64,000 nt of DNA from CAMEON01 sp045531965 (GTDB taxonomy: Bacteria; Bacillota; Clostridia; Oscillospirales; CAG-272): contig JAZSFA010000045.1 of assembly GCA_045531965.1 (NCBI GenBank), positions 1-64,000 of the forward strand, given 5' to 3'. Positions 1-9,298 of this stretch are shown piece after piece (the first letter of the stretch is position 1; every line of letters begins with the position of its first letter). The notes beneath the pieces are model-generated. The model was given only the letters and a program-made list of their open reading frames with translations, ran no database searches and had not been told where the DNA came from. The position numbers and the translations under genes are program-made.

Positions 1-139
1 AAGAACCTTTTTGAAAAAAGGTTCTTGGAACTCCCAAAACCTTTAAATAATAAATGTTTTTAAAGGTTTTTGAGGGGGTTCCAGGGGGGACTTTTTTCAA
101 AAAGTTCCCCCTGACCGTACTCCCGCAAACAACAATTTA
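1..139. repeat. Right part of a dispersed palindromic MITE-like element
   Basis: The window opens inside a copy of the element seen in full at 36330-36529. Bases 1-26 are the same 26-base hairpin (AAGAACC, T/A-rich loop, GGTTCTT) found at 36371-36396. A second hairpin with AACTTTTT-like arms follows. The copy ends at 127-139 in AAACAACAATTTA, which matches the right terminal repeat of the complete copy. The left end lies outside the window. No protein is encoded, so any movement would need a transposase supplied elsewhere. Confidence 0.7.
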
Positions 140-178
140 TCTTCTAAACGATACACGAAAGAATTTCCTCAAAACCCC

Positions 179-207
179 TTGACATTTCTCCAAAAACATA
201 TTATAAT
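179..207 (+). promoter_or_regulatory. Sigma-A promoter of the leuS T-box transcript
   Basis: TTGACA at 179-184 and TATAAT at 202-207 are both perfect consensus hexamers with a 17-base spacer. Transcription should start near 214, immediately before the T-box leader. Confidence 0.9.
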
Positions 208-213
208 ATCTCT

Positions 214-470
214 GTTGTTCAAAACGCTGTGACGGGGCATTGTTCCTCCGATTCCTCCCAGAGAGCCGTGGTTTGGTGTGACACGGCAGGATAGGTCAAG
301 CATCTCACCCCCGAGCGGTCTGTTCGATCTGAGGCTTTGCGCCGCAGGGTAGGGCAGAACGGTACTCGCCGTTACCGAGGTCAAGTGGGCAGGCTCCCTG
401 TGGGCGTGTCAAGCGGAGTGGTACCGCGGGTGTTTCCCGTCTCTGACTTTGTCAGGGGCTTTTTTGTTTT
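214..470 (+). promoter_or_regulatory. T-box leader (leucine) controlling leuS
   Basis: A T-box riboswitch reads the charging state of one tRNA and allows readthrough when it is uncharged. The conserved T-box core AGTGGTACCGCG lies at 416-427. It is followed by a hairpin (TCTCTGAC, loop TTT, GTCAGGGG) and a run of T ending near 470, which is the regulated terminator. In stem I, AAGCATCTCACCCC contains CTC followed by A, fitting a leucine specifier and agreeing with the downstream leucyl-tRNA synthetase. The specifier was placed by eye, without folding. Confidence 0.88.
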
Positions 471-475
471 TGGGA

Positions 476-610
476 GCGCGCAAGGAGAACTTTTTGAAAA
501 AAGTTCCCCTTGACCCCTCAAAAACTTTCAAACATTTTTTTGATACCCTTTTAAAAGTTCTTGGAGGGTGTGGGAAACTTCTTTCAAGATGTTTCCGCCC
601 TTGCGTACTC
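476..610. repeat. Degenerate copy of the dispersed palindromic repeat
   Basis: This stretch between the T-box terminator and leuS contains GAACTTTTT-GA-AAAAAGTTC at 488-507, then AAAGTTCTTGGAGG and a hairpin-like GGGAAACTTCTTTCAAGATGTTTCC. The same order of motifs occurs in the complete element at 36330-36529. The terminal AAACAACAATTTA is not recognisable, so this is a decayed or partial copy. It would be transcribed as part of the leuS 5' region. Confidence 0.55.
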
Positions 611-647
611 TTTAAATATAGTAAATAATTGAAAGGATATACAAACC

Positions 648-3056
648 ATGAAGTACGATTTTTCCGCCATTGAAAAGAAATGGCAAGACAAGTGGGACGA
701 GGCGAAGATCTTCAACGCCGCTGACCACTCCGACAAGCCTAAGTTCTACGGACTTGTTGAATTTCCCTATCCCTCGGGATCGGGGATGCACGTAGGTCAC
801 ATCAAAGCCTATTCGGGACTTGAAGTCATCGGTAGAAAGCGCCGCATGCAGGGTTATAACGTCCTTTTTCCCATTGGCTTTGACGCTTTTGGTCTGCCTA
901 CAGAGAACTCCGCCATTAAGACAGGCATCCATCCCAGAGAACTGACCGACCGAAACATCGCTAAATTCTCCAGTCAGCTTCGCCTTGTGGGCTTTGCCTT
1001 CGACTGGGATCGCGTGGTGGACACCACCGAGGAGGACTACTATAAATGGACCCAGTTCATCTTCCTCAAGATGTTCGAAAACGGTCTCGCTTTCCGCGAT
1101 ACCGCCCTTGTCAACTATTGCCCTCATTGTAAGGTCGTCCTGTCCAACGAAGACTCCCAGGGGGGTAAGTGCGACATCTGCCACTCTGACATCGTCCAAA
1201 AGTCCAAGGACGTATGGTATCTCCGCATCACAGAGTACGCCGATAAGCTTCTGCAGGGTCTGGAGGAAGTCGATTATCTTCCCAACATCAAAATGCAGCA
1301 GGTCAACTGGATCGGTAAATCTCGCGGTGCTTTCGTCAACTTCGGTTTGACCGCAGGAGACGAGACCCTCCGCATCTATACGACTCGTCCCGATACCCTT
1401 TTTGGCGTGACCTTTATGGTCATTGCCCCCGAGCATCCCATTATCGAGAAGCTGGCAGCCGAGGGAAAAATCAACAATATGGATGAGGTCAGAGCTTACC
1501 AAGAGGAATGCACCAAGAAGACCGAGTTTGAGCGCACCCAGCTTGTTAAGGATAAGACGGGCGTGTGCCTGGACGGTGTCAAGGGCATAAACCCTGTCAA
1601 CGGTAAAGAAATTCCCATCTACCTGGCTGACTACGTCATGATGGGCTACGGCACGGGTGCCATCATGGCGGTTCCTGCCCACGACGAGCGTGACTACGAC
1701 TTTGCTAAGAAGTTTGGTATTGACATCATCGAGGTCATCAAGGGCGGTAATATCGAGGAAGCTGCCTATACAGGAGACGGTCCTATGGTCAACTCCGGCT
1801 TTCTGAATGCCTATGATAATAAGAAGGATTCCATCGCCGCCATGATCGAGTGGCTGCAGGAAAAAGGCATCGGCGAGGGCGGTGTCCAGTTCAAGATGAA
1901 GGATTGGGCGTTTAACCGTCAGAGATATTGGGGCGAGCCTATCCCGATCATTCATTGCCCCGCTTGCGGTATGGTGCCCGTGCCTTACGAGGAACTGCCC
2001 CTGCGCCTGCCTCCCGTCACCGAGTTCGAGCCCGGTCAGGGCGGTGAGTCTCCCCTCGCCAAGCTGGATTACTTCGTCAACTGTAACTGTCCCAAGTGCG
2101 CCGGCGCCGCCAAGCGCGAAACCGACACTATGCCCCAGTGGGCAGGCTCGTCCTGGTACTTCCTCCGCTATATCGATCCTCATAATTCCGAGGCACTGGC
2201 AGATATGGATAAGCTCCGCTACTGGCTTCCCGTTGACTGGTATAACGGCGGCATGGAGCACGTCACCCGCCACTTGATTTACTCCCGCTTTTGGCACCAC
2301 TTCCTTTACGATCTGGGTCTGGTTCCTACCGCCGAGCCCTACGCCAAGCGTACCGCTCAGGGTCTGATTTTGGGTCCCGACGGTGAGAAAATGTCCAAGT
2401 CCCGCGGCAACACTGTAGACCCCAACGACGTGGTTGACGAGCTTGGTGCTGACGTTCTGCGCGTCTATATCCTCTTTATGGGTGATTATGGCTCTGCTGC
2501 CCCCTGGTCGGACAATGGTGTTAAGGGGTGTAAGAGATTCCTTGACCGTGTGGCAGATCTGCCTGCGATGGTCAAGGGTGGGGAAGGCAATGCCAAGGTG
2601 GAAACGGCAATTCATAAGACACTGAAAAAGGTTACCTCCGACATCGAGGAAATGAAGTTCAACACAGCCCTCGCTGCCATGATGGGTCTGCTCAATGAGA
2701 TTTCCGATGCAGGTAGCCTCTCCAAGGATCAGCTGTCTATCTTTGTTCGTATGCTTTGTCCTTTCGCCCCTCACCTCTGCGAGGAAATGTGGGAACAACT
2801 GGGTGGCAAGGGCTTCTGCTCATTGGCGGAATGGCCTGTTTATGATGAAGCCAAAACCGTGGATGCGACCGCAACGATTGCTGTGCAGATCTGCGGAAAG
2901 ATGAGAGGCACGCTGACGATGCCTATGAATTCCGAAAAGGACGCTGTTATTGCCGCAGTTTATGCCGACGAGCGTCTGAATTCCTTTATTGCGGGTAAGA
3001 CCGTGGTCAAGGAGATTTGGGTGCCCAACAAGATCATCAACATTGTCGCAAAATAA
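648..3056 (+). CDS. leuS: Leucyl-tRNA synthetase
   Basis: Cytoplasmic class I aminoacyl-tRNA synthetase that charges tRNA-Leu with leucine using ATP. The 802-residue length is normal for the bacterial enzyme. The HIGH motif is HVGH at residues 48-51 and KMSKS lies near 581-585, inside GEKMSKSRGN. Cysteine clusters around residues 158-178 (CPHC ... CDIC) and in the second half (CPAC, CPKC) resemble the zinc-binding insertions of LeuRS. The editing domain occupies roughly residues 220-410, with the TTRPDT motif. The start at 648 has a GAAAGGA site upstream. The gene is monocistronic, preceded by a leucine T-box and followed by a terminator. Confidence 0.98.
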   Translation: MKYDFSAIEKKWQDKWDEAKIFNAADHSDKPKFYGLVEFPYPSGSGMHVGHIKAYSGLEVIGRKRRMQGYNVLFPIGFDAFGLPTENSAIKTGIHPRELTDRNIAKFSSQLRLVGFAFDWDRVVDTTEEDYYKWTQFIFLKMFENGLAFRDTALVNYCPHCKVVLSNEDSQGGKCDICHSDIVQKSKDVWYLRITEYADKLLQGLEEVDYLPNIKMQQVNWIGKSRGAFVNFGLTAGDETLRIYTTRPDTLFGVTFMVIAPEHPIIEKLAAEGKINNMDEVRAYQEECTKKTEFERTQLVKDKTGVCLDGVKGINPVNGKEIPIYLADYVMMGYGTGAIMAVPAHDERDYDFAKKFGIDIIEVIKGGNIEEAAYTGDGPMVNSGFLNAYDNKKDSIAAMIEWLQEKGIGEGGVQFKMKDWAFNRQRYWGEPIPIIHCPACGMVPVPYEELPLRLPPVTEFEPGQGGESPLAKLDYFVNCNCPKCAGAAKRETDTMPQWAGSSWYFLRYIDPHNSEALADMDKLRYWLPVDWYNGGMEHVTRHLIYSRFWHHFLYDLGLVPTAEPYAKRTAQGLILGPDGEKMSKSRGNTVDPNDVVDELGADVLRVYILFMGDYGSAAPWSDNGVKGCKRFLDRVADLPAMVKGGEGNAKVETAIHKTLKKVTSDIEEMKFNTALAAMMGLLNEISDAGSLSKDQLSIFVRMLCPFAPHLCEEMWEQLGGKGFCSLAEWPVYDEAKTVDATATIAVQICGKMRGTLTMPMNSEKDAVIAAVYADERLNSFIAGKTVVKEIWVPNKIINIVAK

Positions 3057-3063
3057 TTTGACT

Positions 3064-3099
3064 AAAAAAGATCGGCTCTGTCAAGAGTCGATCTTTTTG
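3064..3099 (+). terminator. Rho-independent terminator of leuS
   Basis: AGATCGGCTC and GAGTCGATCT form a ten-pair stem with one G-U pair, followed by TTTTT, a few bases after the leuS stop codon. Confidence 0.85.
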
Positions 3100-3152
3100 T
3101 TCCTATGCACAAAAAACGGTAGAAAAGTTTATGCGTTATGCTAACCTCGGAC

Positions 3153-3179
3153 ATCACAAAATCTTCACACTTTTGTGAT
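3153..3179. promoter_or_regulatory. Operator-like dyad upstream of the ABC transporter
   Basis: ATCACAAAA (3153-3161) and TTTTGTGAT (3171-3179) are perfect 9-base inverted repeats separated by 9 bases, about 42 bases before the permease start codon. No regulator gene is adjacent. The dyad could be a repressor site or a weak hairpin. No clear promoter hexamer pair was found beside it. Confidence 0.4.
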
Positions 3180-3221
3180 AAAATGAAATGGATAAAAATG
3201 TCAGGGAAAGGAGATGTATCT

Positions 3222-5609
3222 ATGGCGAAATATCCACGGCTACGCCGTGTGGCACAGTGGTTTTCTTTGACAAGTCGCAGTATCGGCGCGGTGTTTTATC
3301 CTAAAAACCTGAAAAACTCATTCAAAACAGTCTTTTTTTCTTTCAAAGCATACTTGTGCTTTTTTGTCGCGCTGTTTGTGATTCAAAGCGGCTTTTTGAC
3401 CATCGCTCTCATGACGGATGCGGCGATTGCCCATGCGGATCGAACGGTTCGAGATGAATATAGCCACCACATCGAAGTGGTTGGTATGGATCAGGAGCAG
3501 AAGGTCAATCTGCAAAACACTCTGGATCTGGCAGGAAAGCGGTTGGATGACTATTTCGAATTTGCCTCCTTCTACCAAGAATCTCCGGGGGTTTGGGTGG
3601 CAAGGATTACCTTGAAAGAATCTCGCGACCTTGATGCGGGGTATGCGCACATTCGGAGTCAGATGCTGTCCACCATTTCTCAGGACGGCTGGATCGTCCG
3701 GACAACACCGCTATTTACGTACGAAAAAGATTATATCATTCCTTATACAGCCGCGTTTTGGGGATTGACGCTCCTTTGGTTTTGTCTGTCTGTGGCGGTT
3801 CTGTGGATCCTCTACCGTGTGAGGGTCAATCATTTCAAGTTTGTCTATGGTATCTATATGGCTTGTGGCGCGGGATTTCCCAAGCTGTACGGTACGGCAG
3901 GCGGAGAGCTGTGGTCGATTTCCTGCCTTACCATGGTTCCCGCTATGCTTGTCAGCGGCGGGCTGACCTTTGCCCTTCATTTGACTCATGGTATTAAGCC
4001 TGCCGTGACGGTGCGAACGGTGATCGGTTTCTTTGTCTTTACCTTGCTGACTGTCTTGGTGGCTGTATATTTTCCTATGCGGCGCATGGCCATTCAGTCG
4101 CCTGTAACGCTATTGAGGGCACAGGATAACAGTGGCCTTGTTGTATCTCCACGACGCTCCTTCCGTATGTTTGGGGAAGGTTTCCCCATCAAATACGAGC
4201 TGTTTGGTATGTGGCGTTTCCGCAAGTATTATGCGGGACTATTGTTGGCTGCCGTTCTTTTCTCCGCGCTGTTCGTTTCCGGACTGTATCTGTCAGGAAT
4301 GGAAAAATATCACGATGATTTGGATCCCTATGAATACACCGTCCGTTACGGTACCCTTCAGATTCCTGAGGAAGCCGAACTTGAGACCGATGAAAACGGT
4401 GATTTAATCATCCCGGAACCTGTCTACACCGAGGAAGAAGTGGAGATGATCCGAACAGATCTTGATTTGTTCTTGGACGAGATCAATGCCATTGACGGTG
4501 TCAGCTATGTGGATTGGTCGGTTTTGACGACGGGTGGAAGCACGCAGTCACATCTGCTTTTGAAGATGGGGCAGGTAAGTGGTGGATCTGCCAGTTTGAT
4601 CCCCAGCGAGGAACGCGCTTCGGAAGGCTATGCCCGAGCCATGAACGATTACGCTTATGCAGCCATTGACAAAGCATACTTGGATACACTGGTCAACAAT
4701 GAACTGTGTACATTCGAAGGAGATCCCTACCGTATGTTAGAAGAAGACGGCATGGTGATCATCAGCGAAGATATCAATAACTATAACTGCTATCACTTCA
4801 CACCCGGGGACAAAATCATGATAGCGGTCTTTGAAAAAGCAAATGGCGCCATTGATCTGACGTTTGACCGCAAACATTTTTTGCGCCAGCAGATCCAAAA
4901 GTATGATTTTTCCTACGTGGAATATACCGTGTGTGCCGTCATGCGTGGGAAGGCTTCCGAAGAATATATCTCACTGGGTGTTACCTATGAAGATTATGCT
5001 GAACTGACCGATGCGGCGGCTGTCAGAGATCAACTCAAGGTGTATATGAAGGACGGTACGGATTATGATACCGTTCAAGCAGCCGAGGGGAAGATCAGAC
5101 GAGCGATTCAGGTTTGTTCGGGATGGATTGTTGAACCGACGGGACACTATTTTAAAACCCATATTGACGGTATGAAACAGGATAGAGCCATGATCTTGAT
5201 CTTATCGGCTCTGTTGTTGTTGATTTCTCCGTTGGTTTGGTTCTTCTCACAGATCATGTACTATAGGAAACGACATGGCGAATGGGAACTTCTGTTTGCG
5301 CTGAGCGCGGAAAAATCGTCCTTAGGACGGTTGCATCGGTTCGCAGGCGGAGTTCTCTCGGGTATGGCTTTTGCCATGACAGCCATGCTCAGTTACCTCT
5401 GTAATTTCCTTGTGCATATGCTCATCAACACTCTGCTGCCGAAATTCGGTTTGATTGAAAACGTCTATTATGCGTTCGAAATGTCATTGCCCGCGCTGCT
5501 GGCTTGTCTTGTTATTTCTGTGCTCTGTGGCTATTTGTCCTGCGAAGTGCCTTATCGGCTGTTTCTTCGCGAAAAGAAAAAGCATCCTGACAGGATCGCT
5601 GTGAACTGA
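3222..5609 (+). CDS. FtsX-family ABC transporter permease
   Basis: Membrane permease, 795 residues, partner of the ATPase that follows. Predicted helices include one near residues 45-65, three in the block around 170-310 ending in the typical FtsX tail SPVTLLRAQ, one after a loop near 350-375, and three in the last 150 residues. A large hydrophilic stretch of roughly 300 residues between the two membrane blocks is probably extracellular. This arrangement fits MacB/FtsX-type transporters, which often move peptides or lipids or signal mechanically across the envelope; the substrate is unknown. The ATG at 3222 was chosen over an upstream in-frame ATG at 3138 because GGAAAGGAG sits directly before it. 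Confidence 0.85.
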   Translation: MAKYPRLRRVAQWFSLTSRSIGAVFYPKNLKNSFKTVFFSFKAYLCFFVALFVIQSGFLTIALMTDAAIAHADRTVRDEYSHHIEVVGMDQEQKVNLQNTLDLAGKRLDDYFEFASFYQESPGVWVARITLKESRDLDAGYAHIRSQMLSTISQDGWIVRTTPLFTYEKDYIIPYTAAFWGLTLLWFCLSVAVLWILYRVRVNHFKFVYGIYMACGAGFPKLYGTAGGELWSISCLTMVPAMLVSGGLTFALHLTHGIKPAVTVRTVIGFFVFTLLTVLVAVYFPMRRMAIQSPVTLLRAQDNSGLVVSPRRSFRMFGEGFPIKYELFGMWRFRKYYAGLLLAAVLFSALFVSGLYLSGMEKYHDDLDPYEYTVRYGTLQIPEEAELETDENGDLIIPEPVYTEEEVEMIRTDLDLFLDEINAIDGVSYVDWSVLTTGGSTQSHLLLKMGQVSGGSASLIPSEERASEGYARAMNDYAYAAIDKAYLDTLVNNELCTFEGDPYRMLEEDGMVIISEDINNYNCYHFTPGDKIMIAVFEKANGAIDLTFDRKHFLRQQIQKYDFSYVEYTVCAVMRGKASEEYISLGVTYEDYAELTDAAAVRDQLKVYMKDGTDYDTVQAAEGKIRRAIQVCSGWIVEPTGHYFKTHIDGMKQDRAMILILSALLLLISPLVWFFSQIMYYRKRHGEWELLFALSAEKSSLGRLHRFAGGVLSGMAFAMTAMLSYLCNFLVHMLINTLLPKFGLIENVYYAFEMSLPALLACLVISVLCGYLSCEVPYRLFLREKKKHPDRIAVN

Positions 5610-5623
5610 GAAAGGAGTGGAAT

Positions 5624-6340
5624 ATGGATCATTCATTCACGACAAATGAAAAAAGCGACCGCGTCATTTTAGATGTGCGGGATCTCGTCAAGCAATTTGA
5701 GCAGTACGACGAGATCATCACCGCTGTCAATCGTGTAAATATGAAGGTGTATGAAGGCGAGTTTGTGGCAATCGTGGGTGCTTCCGGTTCGGGTAAAAGC
5801 ACACTGTTGCATCTCTTGGCAGGTCTTGACCGTCCAAATGCCGGCAGCATCTATATTCGAGGACAGGACATCACCGCTATGACCTCGGATGAGTTGGGTG
5901 CCTTCCGCGGGGACTTTGTAGGCATGGTTTTTCAAAGTCATAACCTGATTCCCCAGTTTACCGCATTGGAAAATATCTTGATCCCCACCATGATGCGAAA
6001 CAAGAGTGAGCTTTCCTACGAGGAAAATCTCCGAAAATTGGTGTCTTCGTTGGGAATTGCCGACAGACTTCATCATTTGCCGGGGGAATTGTCTGGAGGA
6101 CAGCAGCAGCGCGTTGCTATTGCCCGCGCGCTAATCAATTTGCCCCACATCGTCTTTGCCGATGAACCTACAGGCAATCTGGACCGTGCCAATGCAGACG
6201 AAGTGCTGGCGTTGCTTCTTGAAACCAAGAGGATGATGGGACAGACCCTCATTATGGTTACCCATGATATGACCATTGCGGAGAAAGCCGACCGTATTTT
6301 CACCATGGATGACGGGCGGATCACCCTCACCAAGCGTTAA
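5624..6340 (+). CDS. ABC transporter ATP-binding protein (LolD/MacB type)
   Basis: Cytoplasmic ATPase of 238 residues that powers the permease encoded 14 bases upstream. Walker A is GASGSGKST at residues 52-60. The Q-loop lies in MVFQSHNLIP. The signature is LSGGQQQRVAIARAL, and Walker B with the catalytic glutamate is IVFADEPTGNLD, followed by an H-loop in MVTHD. The PTGNLD form and the size are typical of the LolD/MacB/FtsE subfamily that pairs with FtsX-fold permeases. GAAAGGAGTGG precedes the start. A strong terminator follows, so the operon consists of these two genes. Confidence 0.93.
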   Translation: MDHSFTTNEKSDRVILDVRDLVKQFEQYDEIITAVNRVNMKVYEGEFVAIVGASGSGKSTLLHLLAGLDRPNAGSIYIRGQDITAMTSDELGAFRGDFVGMVFQSHNLIPQFTALENILIPTMMRNKSELSYEENLRKLVSSLGIADRLHHLPGELSGGQQQRVAIARALINLPHIVFADEPTGNLDRANADEVLALLLETKRMMGQTLIMVTHDMTIAEKADRIFTMDDGRITLTKR

Positions 6341-6341
6341 A

Positions 6342-6398
6342 AAAAGCCGAATACCTACGTCTACACGCCAAAGGCTGCAGATGCGGTATTCGGCTTTT
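6342..6398. terminator. Bidirectional terminator between convergent genes
   Basis: AAAAGCCGAATACC (6342-6355) pairs perfectly with GGTATTCGGCTTTT (6385-6398) over 14 bases, giving a T-run on both strands. It serves the ABC ATPase on the plus strand and the calcium ATPase on the minus strand. Confidence 0.9.
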
Positions 6399-6400
6399 CT

Positions 6401-9172
6401 TCAGAAGCCGTCATGCTTTCCGAAAAATCTACGGAAAAGCTTGCGGATAAATTCCAAAGGAAAGACTAATAAAGACAGCGCAAAGGTCAGTCCCAACTCA
6501 CCGACGGTCAAAGGAGCTGTCCGAAGGATCGTCCCGCCAAGATAAACAAAGATGATTTGAATGATCATCACCGCTGCCATGATCAAACAAAAAGCTTTGT
6601 TTTTGGTCAGTCCGGCGGTCAGCCGCAAACGGTCGGTTCGGCAATTGAAACAGTTGAAGACCGATGAAAAGATGAAAAGCGCAAAGAAAGCGGTCAGCAG
6701 ATACAGATCATCGTCAGCAGGACGGAAAGACGTCTTGATAGGCGTCCATTTAAGGAATATCAGACAAAGCCCTACCGTCAGACTACCCAGCCAAAGAATG
6801 GTATGCTTCATGTATTCGTTGAGGATGGGTTCATCACGCGGTTTGGGCGGTTCTTCCATATAAGACATCAAAGGCGCTTCTCCGGCAAAAGCCAACCCAC
6901 CTAAAGTATCCATGATCAGATTGATCCACAGCATTTGCACCACGGTAACAGGCGCATCAATACCTATAAAAGGGCAAATCATGGTCACCGCCATGGCGCA
7001 GAAATTCATGGTCAACTGGAGCGTAATAAATTTTCGGATGGATTTGAAGATGGTTCGTCCATACAAAACCGCACGGGTGATGGAGGAGAGGTTGTTGTCC
7101 AAAATGATGATATCTCCCGCATCTTTGGCGACTTGTGTCCCGGCGCCCATGGCAAAACCGACGTCTGCGCGTTTGAGGGCAGGAGCATCGTTGATTCCAT
7201 CCCCGGTCATGCCTACCACTTTCCCGCTTTCTTGTGCAATGCGGACAAGACGACTTTTGTCTGTTGGGAGTGCGCGGGCGACTACCCCTACCCGAGGAAG
7301 CGCAGTTCGGATTTCTTCATCTGTCATTCGGGATAACTCTTGACTGTCGATGACCCGATTTACTTGTCCCCCCAGGATTCCACAAGTTGTGGCAATAGCG
7401 CGGGCTGTTTCTTTGTGGTCACCTGTGATCATAACCACGTGAATGCCTGCTTTTTTTAGCGTTTGCACGGAAATAGCCGCTTCCGGACGGAGCTGGTCTT
7501 TTAAAATAACCAAACAAAGGAGTGTCAGTTTCCCCCATTTCCCCTGCTGTATGTCTGTGACAGATGGAAGCTCGCGGTTGTCGTTGACAGCCAGGAGAAG
7601 CACACGTTCGCCTGCGGTGGTCATGTCTTTCAGCCTAACTAAACATGCCTCGCGATCCAGCGGAATCTTTTTGCCATGACTATCATACGCGTGCGTGAGA
7701 TGGTCCAGCAATCGTTCGGGCGCTCCCTTGACATACAGTCGTTGACCCTCTGACGTTTCCAGTAAAACGCAGGAGGTCTTTTTTTGGCTATCAAAAGGTA
7801 TGCGGTGTAAGATTTCCTGTATCACAGGAGGTTTAAGAGACGAGACGTCATTGAGCAGGGCACGATCAGTGGCGTTTCCACCTAAGGCACAAGGTGTTGG
7901 ATCTGTTCCGTTTCGTCCCAAGGTTGCCGATGTGTTGGCATGGCAAGAGATCAGAAGGTGATTCATGAGGTCAGGCGCTTTTGGGGATAGCTCTGCTAAA
8001 TGATGATATGTTTCGCCCGACCCCAATAAGATGCTTCCAACGCTAAGTTGTCCCTCTGTGAGTGTACCGGTCTTATCCGTAAATAAGAGGTTCATGCTCC
8101 CGGCAGCCTCAATTCCCGCAGGCTTACGTACAAGAACTTGATCCTTCACCATCTTTTTGATATTGGAAGAGAGTACGACGGCAATCATCATAGGGAGACC
8201 TTCCGGAACCGCTACGACCAAAACCGTAAGCCCCAGCGTCAGGGCAGAAAACAACTGATGGAACAGATAACGCCAATCGGTTAGCTTTGACAAGATCATC
8301 CCGGTGTCAAATCCGCTGTCGAAAACAAATGCGTTGATGAGGTAGATAACAGCCACCATCGCGGCGGCTAAATACCCTAAAAAACTGATCTGTTTGGCAA
8401 GAACAGACAGTCGGTGCTTCAAAGGGCTTTCTCTTGTATCCTCTTGGACTTCGGCAGAGATCTGTCCCATGAAGGTTTTGTCGCCAATGGCAGAGGCTTG
8501 CATGATGCCTTGCCCGGATAGAACCGTGCATCCCCGCAGAAGTACCGAAGGATTTTCGGGACTCATGTCTCCGGAGCTTCTGCCTGAAGCCTTTTTCTCA
8601 ATTTCTCGACTTTCTCCGGTCATTGCGGATTGATCCACACGCAGTTGCCCGTTGATCAGAAAGCCATCGGCAGGGATCATGTCGCCTGCCTCCAAAAGAA
8701 TCGCATCTCCAACAACGATATCGGAAATGGGGATCTGACAGGGACAAGCAGAGGACGTAGGATCATCTCTTCGTAAGACACGGCACGAGATCTGATCACT
8801 AACTTCTGATAAACGGGCGAAAGCTTTTTCGGAACCGTATTCCGAGAGAGTGGAGATCAGTGTCGCCAAAAAGACAGCCAGCGCGATACCTACAGTTTCC
8901 ACCCAGTCTGTACCGCCCTGAAAGGCGAAGAGCAGATTCAGTACCAAAGCGCCTAAAAGAATGCGAATAATAGGATCACCTAAATTGCTTAAAAACTGCC
9001 GCCAAAAGGAACGCCCGGGGCGCACGGTCAGCAGATTGCTCCCGTGTTGTTTTCGGGAGTTCTCGACCTCCTTTAAGGTGAGACCAAGGGTTTGCGTATT
9101 CGGGCTTGACGAAGATTTGGCAGAGGAGGACCCCTGTTTTTTTTTATATACATAAGGTTGTCTTGTTTTCAT
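6401..9172 (-). CDS. Cation-translocating P-type ATPase, PMCA-like calcium pump
   Basis: Membrane pump of 923 residues that probably exports Ca2+ at the cost of ATP. Visible P-type motifs are TGES in the actuator domain, the phosphorylation site DKTGTLT with its aspartate near residue 366, KGAPE in the nucleotide domain, and MTGDGINDAPAL near the end of the P domain. Helix 4 carries PEGLP and helix 6 carries NLIMDTLGG, both characteristic of type IIB/IIA calcium pumps rather than heavy-metal pumps. No CxxC metal domain is present. The ATG at 9172 is preferred over 9205 because GAAAGGA lies eight bases before it. The gene stands alone and is convergent with the ABC operon. Confidence 0.93.
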   Translation of the reverse strand: MKTRQPYVYKKKQGSSSAKSSSSPNTQTLGLTLKEVENSRKQHGSNLLTVRPGRSFWRQFLSNLGDPIIRILLGALVLNLLFAFQGGTDWVETVGIALAVFLATLISTLSEYGSEKAFARLSEVSDQISCRVLRRDDPTSSACPCQIPISDIVVGDAILLEAGDMIPADGFLINGQLRVDQSAMTGESREIEKKASGRSSGDMSPENPSVLLRGCTVLSGQGIMQASAIGDKTFMGQISAEVQEDTRESPLKHRLSVLAKQISFLGYLAAAMVAVIYLINAFVFDSGFDTGMILSKLTDWRYLFHQLFSALTLGLTVLVVAVPEGLPMMIAVVLSSNIKKMVKDQVLVRKPAGIEAAGSMNLLFTDKTGTLTEGQLSVGSILLGSGETYHHLAELSPKAPDLMNHLLISCHANTSATLGRNGTDPTPCALGGNATDRALLNDVSSLKPPVIQEILHRIPFDSQKKTSCVLLETSEGQRLYVKGAPERLLDHLTHAYDSHGKKIPLDREACLVRLKDMTTAGERVLLLAVNDNRELPSVTDIQQGKWGKLTLLCLVILKDQLRPEAAISVQTLKKAGIHVVMITGDHKETARAIATTCGILGGQVNRVIDSQELSRMTDEEIRTALPRVGVVARALPTDKSRLVRIAQESGKVVGMTGDGINDAPALKRADVGFAMGAGTQVAKDAGDIIILDNNLSSITRAVLYGRTIFKSIRKFITLQLTMNFCAMAVTMICPFIGIDAPVTVVQMLWINLIMDTLGGLAFAGEAPLMSYMEEPPKPRDEPILNEYMKHTILWLGSLTVGLCLIFLKWTPIKTSFRPADDDLYLLTAFFALFIFSSVFNCFNCRTDRLRLTAGLTKNKAFCLIMAAVMIIQIIFVYLGGTILRTAPLTVGELGLTFALSLLVFPLEFIRKLFRRFFGKHDGF

Positions 9173-9260
9173 ATGGGCTGTCCTTTCGTGAGGCATCTGC
9201 TTCACTATATGATGATTAAAACGATTTCATGCGCTCAAGTAAGGAAATCTCCTTATGCCT

Positions 9261-9292
9261 ATAAAAAAAGACAGCCCGAAATGGGCTGTCTT
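9261..9292 (-). terminator. Terminator of the kinase gene
   Basis: On the minus strand AAGACAGCCC and GGGCTGTCTT form a ten-pair stem followed by TTTTTTTAT, just downstream of the kinase stop codon. Confidence 0.88.
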
Positions 9293-9298
9293 GAAAAA

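Noticed and set aside
612..2798. Open frame of 728 codons on the minus strand over leuS
   Set aside because: It is exactly antisense to a fully recognisable LeuRS, has no ribosome site and no family resemblance.
3138..3221. Upstream ATG for the ABC permease
   Set aside because: It covers the operator-like dyad region and lacks a ribosome site, while ATG 3222 has GGAAAGGAG.
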